Below are positions 17,872-26,182 of a stretch of 64,000 nt of DNA, piece by piece. The stretch covers positions 124,001-188,000 of the forward strand of contig NZ_HG315690.1 of assembly GCF_000455345.1 (NCBI RefSeq), in the 5' to 3' direction. The notes under the pieces are model-generated. The model was not told where the DNA came from. It searched no databases and worked only from the letters and a program-made list of their open reading frames with translations. Each line of letters starts with the position of its first letter. Position 1 is the stretch's first letter. The position numbers and the translations under genes are program-made. Origin of the DNA: Halopiger goleimassiliensis (GTDB lineage: Archaea > Halobacteriota > Halobacteria > Halobacteriales > Natrialbaceae).

Positions 17872-18474
17872 ATGTGGCCGTTAAATTTATACGTGGGTGA
17901 GGCGGTTGGGAACGACCTCACCGGAACGCTCGCCTCGAGCGACCTGGTCGCGATCTACCAGTCGCTCGGACCAGTCGAACGGGCGATCGGACAGTTCGTC
18001 GCGACGCTCATCGTGGCGGCGGTACTCCTCGGTCTGGTACAGGGTGCCGGAACCCGGGCCGTCGAAAAGAGCCGACGGAGTCCCGTAATTTCGATCTGTA
18101 TCGGGACGCCAGGGGTCTTCGTCCTCTCCGCGCTGGGGACTGCTGGCTACCTCATTCTCGACTCGAGCCTCGGGCTCTTCTTCGGAATGTTGTTCTTGCT
18201 GGTCTCGGCCGCAGTCCTTCCGGCGGGGCTGGTAATCGGTGTCGTCGGTATCGGAACCGGCATCGGCGCACGGCTCGGACGGGACGGATTGCCGGCTGGC
18301 GTCGTCGTCGGCAGTATCCTGGCAGGTCTCGTCGGAGTATCGATTCCCGCGACCGCAGGCTTCGGAGTCATCGCGGCGGCGCTTGGAACCGGTGCCCTCG
18401 CTCGGGTCCTGTTCGGCGGCGGAAACGTCTCGAGCCCCGACGATCGAACCGTCCCCCCGGCGAACAAGATTTAA
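17872..18474 (+). CDS. Multi-pass membrane protein of unknown function
   Basis: About 200 residues with five or six hydrophobic segments, including FVATLIVAAVLLGLVQGAG, VFVLSALGTAGYLIL, LFFGMLFLLVSAAVLPAGLVIG and a Gly-rich final pair. The tail after residue 185 is polar. Several starts are possible (GTG 17851, ATG 17854, ATG 17872); none has a strong ribosome-binding site. It lies alone between the two ribosomal protein units, facing the other way. I do not recognise the family. Confidence 0.65.
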   Translation: MWPLNLYVGEAVGNDLTGTLASSDLVAIYQSLGPVERAIGQFVATLIVAAVLLGLVQGAGTRAVEKSRRSPVISICIGTPGVFVLSALGTAGYLILDSSLGLFFGMLFLLVSAAVLPAGLVIGVVGIGTGIGARLGRDGLPAGVVVGSILAGLVGVSIPATAGFGVIAAALGTGALARVLFGGGNVSSPDDRTVPPANKI

Positions 18475-18827
18475 CCCGTCTCAAATCGAGTCGTCGCGCT
18501 CGCGTTGATGGCAGTTCGCTCGGCGCATCGTCGGACGCGAGCTCGAACTGAAATCGAACACGTTCACGCCCGTATCGAAACCCTCTTACATCCGCGACGG
18601 GGGTGCCCTCGTCGCCGCTCGAGATGCTGTCTTGACTTCCACACGCGTGCCCGCAAACATCATGCTGGTGGCGTGTACACTCCACCCTGTCAGCGGTCAC
18701 CTGGCCGTGTAAAACCGCGACGGCAGAGGAGTCCCCTCGAAACGTCCCGAGGCACGGGACGGAAGGGAGCGACGTACATGGCTCCCCGGAACTGGCTCCG
18801 AAAACCGTCCGGATCCGCAGAAGACAG
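18475..18827 (+). other. 353-nt convergent gap between membrane gene and rpl11, no gene seen
   Basis: This stretch lies between two convergent genes. It contains short GC hairpins but no recognisable tRNA, no start with promoter, and no acidic-coding frame. Confidence 0.4.
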
Positions 18828-19307
18828 TTACGCTTCGACCAACACGTCGTCGTACTCGCCGTCGTCGACTCGCTCTTTGAACTCTCGAGCGTCGTTGCCC
18901 TCGATGGTGACGCCCATCGAGGCGCAGGTGCCGACGATCTCCTTCGCGGCGTTTTTCGTGTCGTAGGCGAGCAGGTCGGGGTGTTTCTGCTCGGCGATCT
19001 GCTTGACCTGGTCGATCGAGAGGTCGGCGACGAAGTCCTCCTGGGGTTCGCCGCTGCCGGTCTCGAAGCCAGCCTCGTCCTTGATCAGTTCCGCCGTCGG
19101 TGGGACACCGACATCGATCGAGAACGAGCCGTCGTCCTCGTAGTCGACGGTGACGGGCACTTCGGTGCCGTCGAACGCTTCGGTCTGGTCGTTGATCTCC
19201 TGGACGACCGCCTGGACGTCGACGGGCGTCGGTCCGAGCTCCGGACCGAGCGGCGGGCCGGGATCGGCCTGGCCACCCGGAACGAGCACTTCGATGGTTC
19301 CAGCCAT
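18828..19307 (-). CDS. rpl11: 50S ribosomal protein L11
   Basis: A 159-aa L11 with the N-terminal GGQADPGPPLGPELGPTPVDVQAVVQEIN segment that forms the base of the stalk and the C-terminal rRNA-binding domain (DLSIDQVKQIAEQK ... EIVGTCASMGVTIEG). It is a separate transcription unit 1.2 kb upstream of rpl1 rather than the operon leader found in bacteria. Confidence 0.98.
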   Translation of the reverse strand: MAGTIEVLVPGGQADPGPPLGPELGPTPVDVQAVVQEINDQTEAFDGTEVPVTVDYEDDGSFSIDVGVPPTAELIKDEAGFETGSGEPQEDFVADLSIDQVKQIAEQKHPDLLAYDTKNAAKEIVGTCASMGVTIEGNDAREFKERVDDGEYDDVLVEA

Positions 19308-19330
19308 ACCCGACAGAACCCGCGCGCGAG

Positions 19331-19337
19331 TTTTAAG
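19331..19337 (-). promoter_or_regulatory. TATA box of rpl11, leaderless transcript
   Basis: CTTAAAA on the minus strand is centred 27 nt before the ATG at 19307, so transcription should start at or next to the initiation codon. Confidence 0.55.
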
Positions 19338-19398
19338 GGTTGCTTTTTCGGGCAGTCAGGCCTGTGACGAGTTGGCGCACCCTCGAGCCCGCTCCGCG

Positions 19399-19707
19399 TT
19401 ACTCGACCGTGACGCTCTCGGCACGCCACTCCCCGAAGGACTCGAGGACGTCCGCCTCGTCGAAGCGTTCGATACAGGGAACGTCGTAGGGGTGCACCTC
19501 GAGCACTCGTTCCTTCAGCTGCGGGTACGCGTCGGCGGTCGTCTTCGCCAGCAACACGGCCTCGTCGTCGTGCTGGATGGCTCCGTCCCACCGGTAGACC
19601 GACGTCGTTTCCAGCCGGTTGACGCAAGCAGCGAGCCGTTCCTCGACGAGCGTTTCGGCGATTTCGTCGGCGCTGTCCGGTGGTGCCGTGACGTAGACGG
19701 TCGTCAT
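19399..19707 (-). CDS. cutA: Divalent-cation tolerance protein CutA
   Basis: A 102-aa protein of typical CutA length. The start MTTVYVTAPPDSADEIAETLVEE, LAACVNRL, SVYRWDGAIQ, EAVLLAKTTADAYPQLKERV and HPYDVPCI segments are all diagnostic. CutA forms a very stable trimer; its link to copper tolerance comes from enterobacterial genetics and the molecular function remains unclear. The gene sits between rpl11 and the HEWD gene on the same strand. Confidence 0.96.
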   Translation of the reverse strand: MTTVYVTAPPDSADEIAETLVEERLAACVNRLETTSVYRWDGAIQHDDEAVLLAKTTADAYPQLKERVLEVHPYDVPCIERFDEADVLESFGEWRAESVTVE

Positions 19708-19792
19708 CTAGCCGGACGATGCCGTCGGATAGACAAAAGGGCTTCTCGTGCGACCGTCGTGCCGGACCGATCGCTCGAGCACTCCGTCCGAC

Positions 19793-19984
19793 TCAGTCGC
19801 TACGTTCGACTACCGGGTTGAACGTGCCGTTGATGTCCCACTCGTGGAGACAGTGGGGATTGCCGGCCTGTTTGTCGCCGTCGTCGCGGACGATCTGCCA
19901 CGCTTCGAGGGATTCGTCCCAGTACTCTTCACGACCGCACCGTTCGCAAACGCGGGCCGTGGGTGCTCGTACCTCTGCGCTCAT
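19793..19984 (-). CDS. HEWD family zinc-finger-like small protein
   Basis: A 63-aa haloarchaeal protein with a CERCGREEYWDESLEAW zinc-knuckle half, a later Cys-His (PHCLHEWDINGTFNPV), and the HEWD motif that names the family. A TATA-like GTTATATG about 26 nt before the ATG suggests a leaderless mRNA. Function is unknown; nucleic-acid or protein contact through the zinc site is the usual guess. Confidence 0.88.
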   Translation of the reverse strand: MSAEVRAPTARVCERCGREEYWDESLEAWQIVRDDGDKQAGNPHCLHEWDINGTFNPVVERSD

Positions 19985-20161
19985 TGTCGGATGTGAGAAC
20001 CGAACACATATAACACTGTCCGTGTACGGTAAATCCTGCGTTTTCCCGTCAATGGAACTGGAAACGACGATGGTTTCGTCTACCGTCTTCCCGTCGTCCT
20101 CGCTTCAGCCCAGCGGGTCAACGGTGCGTTCGAGCGCTCGAAAAACGCAGCGAGGGACCGA

Positions 20162-22027
20162 TTATCCCATCAGGACCGGCGACGCGGGGTCCTCGTTACC
20201 CTCGTCGGCCGGCGTCTCAGCGCCGTCGGTGGGCTGGTCGTCATCGACCGGCTGTTCTTCCTGGTCGACTGGCTGTTGCTCCTCGTCGTCAGCGGGTGGC
20301 TGCTGGTCGTCAGCGGGCGGTTCTTCCTCGCTCACGGGTGGTTGATCGTCGTCAGCGGGTGGCTGCTGGTCGTCAGCAGGTGGCTGTTGGTCGTCAGCGG
20401 GCGTTTGATCGTCGTCAGCGGGTGGCTGGTCTTCGGTCATCGGCGGCTGCTCCTCGATCTGATCGATCGGTAGCAACGCGTCGAGGTCGTGGACGACGAA
20501 TACCGTCGCGTCTTCGACGGTCACGTGGAGGGGAGCATCGACGCCCATGGCGTCATCGGCGGACTCCTCCTGTTGGACGTCGGTTTCCTCGTCCATCTGA
20601 GCATCGTCCTGCTGGCCCTCGTCGAACGCGTCGCCGTCGTCGTCAGCGAGGTCGTCGGACTCCTCGTCGATGTCGTCCTCAACGTCTTCGTCGTCGACTT
20701 CGGCGTCATCGTCGTACTCATCCTCGTCAGTCGGCATCTGACCCATCATTTCGTCGTCGACCGGCATCTCGTCACCAGCCATCTGGGCGTCGTGGACCAC
20801 GAAGACGATCGCCTCCTCGATCGTCACCTCGAGGGCTTCCTCAACGGTCTCCTGACCCTCGAGCGGTTCCTGTTCCTCGAGTTGCTCCTGGGCGACTGCG
20901 TCGTCTTCATCCTCGAGCTGGTCGTCCTCCGCGACGTCGTCATCGTGGGCCTGGTCCGCAGTCTCCTCGTCGGCGTCCTCGCGATCGTCCCAGTCAGCGT
21001 CCGGCGCGTCCTCCATCGGAAGCTGCTGGTGTGCCATCAGGTGGACGAACTGGGCACTGTCGACGGTCACCTCGAGTTGCGTCTGGTGGACCATGACGCC
21101 CTCGTGACCGGCCTCGTCGACCGCGTCGGACTCGTCGAGCGTGTCGTCATCGGCCTGCTGGTCGTCCTGGGCGACGTCATCGGTCTGCTGGTCGTCTTGT
21201 TGTTGGGCCGGCGCTTCTTCGTCGTCGAGGTGCTGCTCGAATTCCTCGCCGAGTTCGTCGACGTGCACGAAGATCGTCGCCTCCTGGATCGTCACGTGAC
21301 GGTCGTCGCTATCCGCCACGTCGTCGACGGACGTGTCGTCTGATTCGACGTCGTCCGCATCCTCCTCGAGTTCGGTATCGTCAGCGTCGTCCTCGAGTTC
21401 GGTATCGTCAGCGTCGTCCTCGAGTTCGCTCTCATCTTCGAGGTCCCCCTCATCCGCTACGTCCTGGTCGTCCTCCTGGAGATCGGCGTCGTCGTCGAGC
21501 GCGTCCTCCGCGGCGGCGTCATCGTCCTGTTCGAGGTTGTCCTCCTCCTGGAGGTCGTCTCCGTCGTCGACGCCGGACTCCTCGTCGGGCGCGTCGTCGA
21601 CTTGATCGTGATCCATCGGCGCGTCGACCTCGTCGAGGACGACGAGGACGCTCGCGTGATCGACGGACAGGCCGTCAGCGGCCGTCTCGTCGCCGATCTG
21701 ATCACTCTCATCCGTCGTCTCGGGATCGTCTTGCTCGCCGACCGCCGAATCGGCGTCGTCCTCGAGTTCGGAGTCCGCATCGTCGACGGCGTCGTCCGCG
21801 TCATCGACCGGCTGTTCGTCCGTTTGCGCGTCGGTCGCTTGACCGTCGCGGTCATCGGTCGGATCGTCGACCACGACGACGATGTCGGCCTCTTCGATCG
21901 TCACCTGCCACTCGTCGTCGGCGTCGTCCACGTGTTCGTCGACGCCCGCCCCTGCGACGGCTGCGCCACTCGTTCCGACTATCATCAGTACCGCTACTGC
22001 TACGACCAGTGTGGTTCGTATGCTCAT
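20162..22027 (-). CDS. Secreted, extremely acidic 621-aa protein with six spaced beta-like repeats
   Basis: The ATG at 22027 gives a Sec-type signal peptide (TTLVVAVAVLMIVG ... AVAGAG). The mature chain consists of six short hydrophobic motifs of the form (L/V)xVTIEEAxxFVVHD at about residues 40-54, 120-132, 244-257, 318-333, 399-413 and 500-514. They are separated by 55-110 residue linkers that are overwhelmingly Asp, Glu, Gln and Ala. The C-terminus (528-600) is a run of PPADDQQ-type units. There is no C-terminal anchor, catalytic motif or Cys. The family is not known to me; an extracellular ion-binding or matrix role is speculation. Confidence 0.8.
   Translation of the reverse strand: MSIRTTLVVAVAVLMIVGTSGAAVAGAGVDEHVDDADDEWQVTIEEADIVVVVDDPTDDRDGQATDAQTDEQPVDDADDAVDDADSELEDDADSAVGEQDDPETTDESDQIGDETAADGLSVDHASVLVVLDEVDAPMDHDQVDDAPDEESGVDDGDDLQEEDNLEQDDDAAAEDALDDDADLQEDDQDVADEGDLEDESELEDDADDTELEDDADDTELEEDADDVESDDTSVDDVADSDDRHVTIQEATIFVHVDELGEEFEQHLDDEEAPAQQQDDQQTDDVAQDDQQADDDTLDESDAVDEAGHEGVMVHQTQLEVTVDSAQFVHLMAHQQLPMEDAPDADWDDREDADEETADQAHDDDVAEDDQLEDEDDAVAQEQLEEQEPLEGQETVEEALEVTIEEAIVFVVHDAQMAGDEMPVDDEMMGQMPTDEDEYDDDAEVDDEDVEDDIDEESDDLADDDGDAFDEGQQDDAQMDEETDVQQEESADDAMGVDAPLHVTVEDATVFVVHDLDALLPIDQIEEQPPMTEDQPPADDDQTPADDQQPPADDQQPPADDDQPPVSEEEPPADDQQPPADDEEQQPVDQEEQPVDDDQPTDGAETPADEGNEDPASPVLMG
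20285..20437 (-). repeat. PPADDQQ-type coding repeats at the 3' end of the acidic protein gene
   Basis: Imperfect units encoding PPADDQQ or PPADDDQ recur about seven times in this stretch. At DNA level the units share GTCGTCAGCGGGTGG on the plus strand. Copy number may vary between strains through slippage. Confidence 0.7.
21365..21418 (-). repeat. Perfect 27-bp tandem duplication in the acidic protein gene
   Basis: Two identical 27-bp units, each encoding nine residues of the ELEDDADDT type, lie head to tail; a third, diverged copy begins at 21419. The period is a multiple of three, so gain or loss of a unit keeps the frame. Confidence 0.85.
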
Positions 22028-22387
22028 GCCTCGCCGAACGGTCGGGTCCCCCGAACCGTAAACCGATGCTGTAATTCCAGTGATAAATGATCGAATTCCC
22101 CACGGAAACCGGTCGCTCACCGAAGTAAAATACTACTACGAGAGGGGCTCTCGAGTAAGATCACTGCCTAGGTGGGGATCGGACGTACACGGACGTCGGT
22201 AGTATCAGAACCTGGACTAGATCGGCTTATCGACTGAAATACGACCGCGATCAGCCCTAATCCGGCACTACCGAGGATGGAGAAGTCATCCCGACGGGGC
22301 AAGCGAAATAGCCCGTCAGATCGAATCTGAACCCGAAACCTCCCGGACCCAAGCGTCGGTTACCGACGGAGTCCGTCGGAACGTGGA
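22028..22387 (-). other. 360-nt gap: upstream region of the acidic protein gene
   Basis: AT-rich sequence at 22075-22140 (for example AAAATACTACTACG on the plus strand) probably holds the promoter of the acidic protein gene. The remainder to the pckA stop shows no gene or RNA that I recognise. Confidence 0.4.
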
Positions 22388-23899
22388 TCAGTAGACGGCG
22401 TCCGCGATCTCGTCCCGGAGGTCGTCGAACTGCGAGAGGTACTCGCGGCGCTCGGCCCGAAGGTCGGCGACGGCGTCGTCGTAGTCGGCGACGTGATCGG
22501 GGACGTAGTAGTCGTCGATCTCGAGACCGGGAACGGAGTCGGGGACGGTCAGGCCGGTGCGCTCGTCGTCGGTCCACTCGATCGTTCCGCGAGCGACTTC
22601 GGTGAGGATGGTGACCGATTCTTCGACGCCGACGTCGACGGACTGCTCGCCGAGATAGCCCGTGTTGAGTACGTAGCACTCGACGTCGAGATCGGAGACG
22701 AGGTCGTAGAAGACGTTGCCCTCCTCGCCTTCCGAGCCGATGATGAAGGGGTTCGTTCCGACCACGCGGATCGATTCGCCTGCCCGGGACGGATCGCCGG
22801 CGCTCGTCTCGATCGACTCTCCCAGCATGAACGCGACGGCCGCCTGCTCGGGCGTGAGTTTCGCGACCGGCGGCATCAGCGGGTTGCGGGTGATGAAAAA
22901 GACCTGATCCATCCGGTCGAGGTCGATGTCATCCGCCGCGCTCTCGAGTTCGTCGCGCTGGACGATGGCCCGGGAGTTGGCCGTGTAGCGATCCTCGTCG
23001 AAGTCGACGGTGCCGCCGTCGTCGACGGCGACGTTCTCGAGGATGGCCGACTCGTCGGTCGCGGCCGCGTACAGTTCGGGCTGTTCTGCCGGATCGAGGC
23101 CGATCGTCTTGATGAACAGTCCCTTCCCCTCGCTCCCGGCGACCGACCCGTCGGGGAGGAGCCCACAGACGTCGTCCTGGAGCATCACGGCGTGTTCGGG
23201 CTCCTCGAGCCAGCAGCCGTGGGAGGTCAGCGTCGACTTGCCGGTGGCCGACAGCCCCATGAACACCTGCCCGACGGTACGCAGGTCGCCATCCGCGTCA
23301 CGGACGCGAACGCGTTTGCTGCCGGCGTGGAGTCCGAGGCCACCCTCCTGCTTGATCCGGTACATGAACAGCCGGAGGAACGACTTCTTCGCCTCGCCGG
23401 TGTAGTCGCTGCCGAGAACGGCGGTGAACCCCTCGTCGGGGAGCACGCGGATCGCGGTGCCGTCGTAATCGGGGTCCTGAACCGTGAAGAGGTCGGGTTC
23501 GCGACCGTCGCTGGGTTCGAAGAGGTTCGCCCAGGCGAGAGCGATGCGGGCGTGGTCGACGGGAACGAACAGGCGGCAGCAAAACGACGCCTCGGGATGG
23601 CGTCCCATCAGCCGGTCGACGCAAACCATCTCGCGCTCCCCAGCGCGGTCGACGGCCTCGTCGACGAGTTCGTAGTCGCCGTCCGAAAACTCGTGGTCGA
23701 CGGCGTTTCGCGTGCGATCAGCACTACGGGACCGGTACTCGCTGACGTACGAGGGGGAACCGAACTCGGTGGTCGTCTCCTCGTGGGCGGCGAGTTCGCG
23801 GAGCGTCTCGAGCGACGGGTTGTACCGAACGTTCGACGCCGTCGATGGATCCGGAAGCTGTCGGACCAGCGGACGGGACTCCGTCCCGGTTTCGGACAT
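22388..23899 (-). CDS. pckA: Phosphoenolpyruvate carboxykinase (ATP)
   Basis: A 503-aa ATP-type PEPCK converting oxaloacetate to PEP with ATP, the entry step of gluconeogenesis. The kinase P-loop is GLSATGKST, followed by the metal-binding segment LQDDVCGLLPDGSVAGSEGKGLFIKT and later FITRNPLMPPVAKLT. The PckA-specific R-rich N-terminal substrate region is present (ASFCCRLFVP). It is shorter than bacterial enzymes of about 540 aa, which is usual for haloarchaea. A GTTTATGC TATA-like box about 29 nt before the ATG suggests a leaderless or very short leader. Confidence 0.95.
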   Translation of the reverse strand: MSETGTESRPLVRQLPDPSTASNVRYNPSLETLRELAAHEETTTEFGSPSYVSEYRSRSADRTRNAVDHEFSDGDYELVDEAVDRAGEREMVCVDRLMGRHPEASFCCRLFVPVDHARIALAWANLFEPSDGREPDLFTVQDPDYDGTAIRVLPDEGFTAVLGSDYTGEAKKSFLRLFMYRIKQEGGLGLHAGSKRVRVRDADGDLRTVGQVFMGLSATGKSTLTSHGCWLEEPEHAVMLQDDVCGLLPDGSVAGSEGKGLFIKTIGLDPAEQPELYAAATDESAILENVAVDDGGTVDFDEDRYTANSRAIVQRDELESAADDIDLDRMDQVFFITRNPLMPPVAKLTPEQAAVAFMLGESIETSAGDPSRAGESIRVVGTNPFIIGSEGEEGNVFYDLVSDLDVECYVLNTGYLGEQSVDVGVEESVTILTEVARGTIEWTDDERTGLTVPDSVPGLEIDDYYVPDHVADYDDAVADLRAERREYLSQFDDLRDEIADAVY

Positions 23900-24322
23900 A
23901 TGCAGTACACTCCAACATCCTGATGCATAAACCTGAAGGGTTTTGACCGCAGTGTGTCATGAGGTCCCCCGACATCAGCTATCGCATCACAATACGACGT
24001 TGTTTCTGGTGTGATGGGCAGTGATAGAACGTCACTGCCTATTGTCTAAAGTCGTACAGCTACGGATGAGTACTCGAGTCAGAAATAATATTCGAACCGT
24101 CTTGATCCCGACGATGTCGGCGCATTCGGCACGCCGTCACGATCGAGAAGCGACCTCGCGGATCGAAAAGCGACTCGAGGAGACGTCTTATCGATCTCCG
24201 ACCGTCGCTAACCGAGGCTGGAGCGGGACGGACACGTGCCGATCTCGGCTTCACTACTGAGGCGAAAAACTGGTGGTACTCGTACTACGAGGGGCGAACG
24301 CCGGCCCGCACGGCGACGTCGA
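23900..24322 (+). other. 423-nt gap upstream of pckA, no gene recognised
   Basis: It contains the pckA promoter near 23928 and relatively AT-rich sequence near 23985-24110. Several small frames are open, but none has a promoter, acidic bias or motif. Confidence 0.4.
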
Positions 24323-24454
24323 TCAATCGCGCACGGGTTCGACGTTTCGCATCTCGCCTCCACACCGCCGACAGGAGCCGAGTAACGCGTCCTCGGTGAC
24401 CTCGCGGTACGCACACTGGACGCACTCGTACTCGAGCGACTCCGTCGGAACCAT
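24323..24454 (-). CDS. Rubrerythrin-like zinc-ribbon microprotein, 43 aa
   Basis: A 43-aa frame starting MVPTESLEYECVQCAYREV has two CxxC knuckles (CVQC and CRRC) about 21 residues apart and ends NVEPVRD. This is the layout of the haloarchaeal rubrerythrin-like domain proteins, a single zinc or iron ribbon without the di-iron helical bundle. It has a paralogue at 25435-25575. Function is unknown. Confidence 0.8.
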   Translation of the reverse strand: MVPTESLEYECVQCAYREVTEDALLGSCRRCGGEMRNVEPVRD

Positions 24455-24636
24455 GTGTCTGAATTACTCGCGTTTCGTGTTAACTCTTTTCGTGGTGTGA
24501 AGATCCGTCGGTTCGAGCGGGATCACGGATTCGGCCTCCGAAGGACAAATATATTAGGGCAATTATACCACATATAACGATAATAGATATTTACGGATCG
24601 AGTTTATATGATGGTTCCTGAAAGACCCGGCTACAG

Positions 24637-24813
24637 ATGGCCGCAACCACGACCTGGACCGATCCGATCACCTGTCCTTTCTGTGGGGGCGAACTGGCCT
24701 CCCCCGGCGCGGGTTTCATGGACCACATCGACGAGAACGGCGACTGCGAAACGGAGTTCGAACGCTGGCGGCAGAATCTCGCGAGCGACCTCACCGGCGA
24801 GTGGTCCGGCTAG
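24637..24813 (+). CDS. Cys-rich microprotein (DUF7501-like), 58 aa
   Basis: A 58-aa frame starting MAATTTWTDPITCPFCGGEL with a CPFC knuckle, a later His (MDHIDENGDCETEF) and Cys that could complete a zinc site, and a Trp-rich end. A TTTATATG TATA-like box at 24603-24610 lies about 30 nt before the ATG, supporting this start and a leaderless mRNA. The family name is a recollection from similar haloarchaeal proteins and should be treated as tentative. Confidence 0.72.
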   Translation: MAATTTWTDPITCPFCGGELASPGAGFMDHIDENGDCETEFERWRQNLASDLTGEWSG

Positions 24814-24877
24814 TTCCTCCACAGGGGCGTTTCGCGAGGCGAATCGAATTCGTCCGACGTGAGTGTGCCGGGAGCGG

Positions 24878-25201
24878 TCACTCCTCGAGCGACTCCCGAT
24901 CGACGAACTTGTAGAACCGACTCGTGCGTCCGCCTTCCGTCTCGCTCTGGTAGACGAACGCGAGGTTCTCGTCGTCGAACTTCTCGAAGAACTGCTCCCA
25001 ACTGATCGGTTCGATCTCGCCGTGATCCCGCTGCGTATCGGGGAACTGCAGTCGGAGCAAGCCCGGATCGTCGCCGTCGGCCGTCGCCGCCACGTGTGCC
25101 GGCGATCCGCCGCGTTCCTCGACCCACCGTTTGATGGTCTCGTGGTCCGTCGTCGCCCGGCTGTGCTCGGCCTCGAGGTCGACGGAGTCGGACTCACTCA
25201 T
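24878..25201 (-). CDS. Conserved hypothetical protein (TTDHETIKRWVEERGG family)
   Basis: A 107-aa protein with the sequence pattern TTDHETIKRWVEERGGSPAHV ... GLLRLQFPD ... ISWEQFFEKFDDENLAFVYQ. Related proteins occur in both bacteria and archaea and are sometimes mislabelled as 1,4-alpha-glucan branching enzyme, though they are far too short for that activity. No catalytic motif is evident. The N-terminal 18 residues are acidic and variable. Confidence 0.8.
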   Translation of the reverse strand: MSESDSVDLEAEHSRATTDHETIKRWVEERGGSPAHVAATADGDDPGLLRLQFPDTQRDHGEIEPISWEQFFEKFDDENLAFVYQSETEGGRTSRFYKFVDRESLEE

Positions 25202-25434
25202 GGTGGATCACGTTCGAATCTCCGGACTGATTCCGTACGACAGTACTCCTTGCAATCGCCGGGACGTCGCCCCTCCCCGATGGACGCCGTCGACGGGTAC
25301 CTGCCGACGCGTGACCTCGAGAAGGTCGTACATTCGTCCAGTAATTAAGGACATATGTCCAGAAAAAGTTGTATGGATCACTGGGAAAGTGTTCCAACAC
25401 AACGCTTTTTCGTGTGAACTATCCCCCACGCGGT

Positions 25435-25575
25435 ATGGTCTTCAGTGATCCGTACACGCCCACCCGATCGTACTACGAGTGCCGCGAGTGTGGCTACCGG
25501 GAAGCCACCGACTCGCTCGCGTCCTGTCCGGAGTGTGACGGCCGGACGCGTAACATCGCCGTCCCGCGGGAGTAG
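25435..25575 (+). CDS. Rubrerythrin-like zinc-ribbon microprotein, 46 aa
   Basis: The ATG at 25435 gives 46 residues with two knuckles, CREC and CPEC, spaced as in the 43-aa paralogue 1 kb away, and a matching TRNIAVPRE tail. The start is after an AT-rich stretch (ACGCTTTTTCGTG) about 25-30 nt upstream. The pair probably arose by duplication; they face opposite directions. Confidence 0.82.
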   Translation: MVFSDPYTPTRSYYECRECGYREATDSLASCPECDGRTRNIAVPRE

Positions 25576-25637
25576 AGGCTCGAACGTAGCTCACGCGCGA
25601 TTTTCGGAGGGGGACGGAATCGGAGTCAGAGAGGGTG

Positions 25638-26102
25638 TCAGTCGAAATCCGGAAGGTCCTCCGGGGGTTCGTACTCGGCCTCCCAGTCGATGTACTCCTC
25701 CTTGAGGACGTCACAGACGATCTGTCCGAACGACGTGAGTTCGGCGTTGATCGCCGAGACGGTCCCCCAGGTGTCCAGGTCGGGATGATACTCCCGTTCC
25801 TGCCAGTCTTCGGGGATACCCGGCGCGTGATAGCCGACGCGGTCGGCGAAGTCGTCCCAGAAGAAGTCGAACGCCGCGAACAGGTCGAGGTCGCGAGCGA
25901 TTTCGTACTCGCGTTCCGCGAGATCGGTCTCCGCACGCCACTGTTCGAACGCCTCCTCCCAGGCCCCCTCCTCGAGGAACCCCTGGAGTTCCTCGCGTTT
26001 GTAATCGACCTCGTCGTCGGCGGCGACGGTCGCGTCCTCGTACTCGTTCGGATCGACGAACTCCAGTTCCGGCGGGTCGGGTGGTTCGACCTCGAGTCCC
26101 AT
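25638..26102 (-). CDS. Conserved haloarchaeal hypothetical protein, 154 aa
   Basis: An acidic, Trp- and aromatic-rich 154-aa protein. The middle (residues 40-110) is helical with EEAFEQWRAETDLAEREYEIARDLDLFAAFDFFW, and the C-terminal part reads AINAELTSFGQIVCDVLKEEY. There are no signal peptide or membrane segments. I do not recognise it. It is divergent from the SHOCT-domain membrane protein across 80 nt. Confidence 0.72.
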   Translation of the reverse strand: MGLEVEPPDPPELEFVDPNEYEDATVAADDEVDYKREELQGFLEEGAWEEAFEQWRAETDLAEREYEIARDLDLFAAFDFFWDDFADRVGYHAPGIPEDWQEREYHPDLDTWGTVSAINAELTSFGQIVCDVLKEEYIDWEAEYEPPEDLPDFD

Positions 26103-26182
26103 ACCTGTGGATTCGGCGGCACAGGGAAAAGGATTCGCTCGAGAACCCTACAATTATCCCCGAGCGGCCCGTAGCCGTCGGC

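Noticed and set aside
18580-18740. Possible stable RNA (SRP or RNase P) between the membrane gene and rpl11
   Set aside because: No SRP Alu or S-domain motif and no RNase P conserved core were found; only short GC-rich hairpins common in such DNA.
20285-20437. CRISPR-like repeat at the end of the acidic protein gene
   Set aside because: The units are imperfect, have no spacers of constant length, and stay in frame encoding PPADDQQ-type peptide repeats.
24556-24570. TTAGGGCAATTATA as a further DtxR-type site
   Set aside because: Only the left half-site is present; the CCTAA arm is missing.
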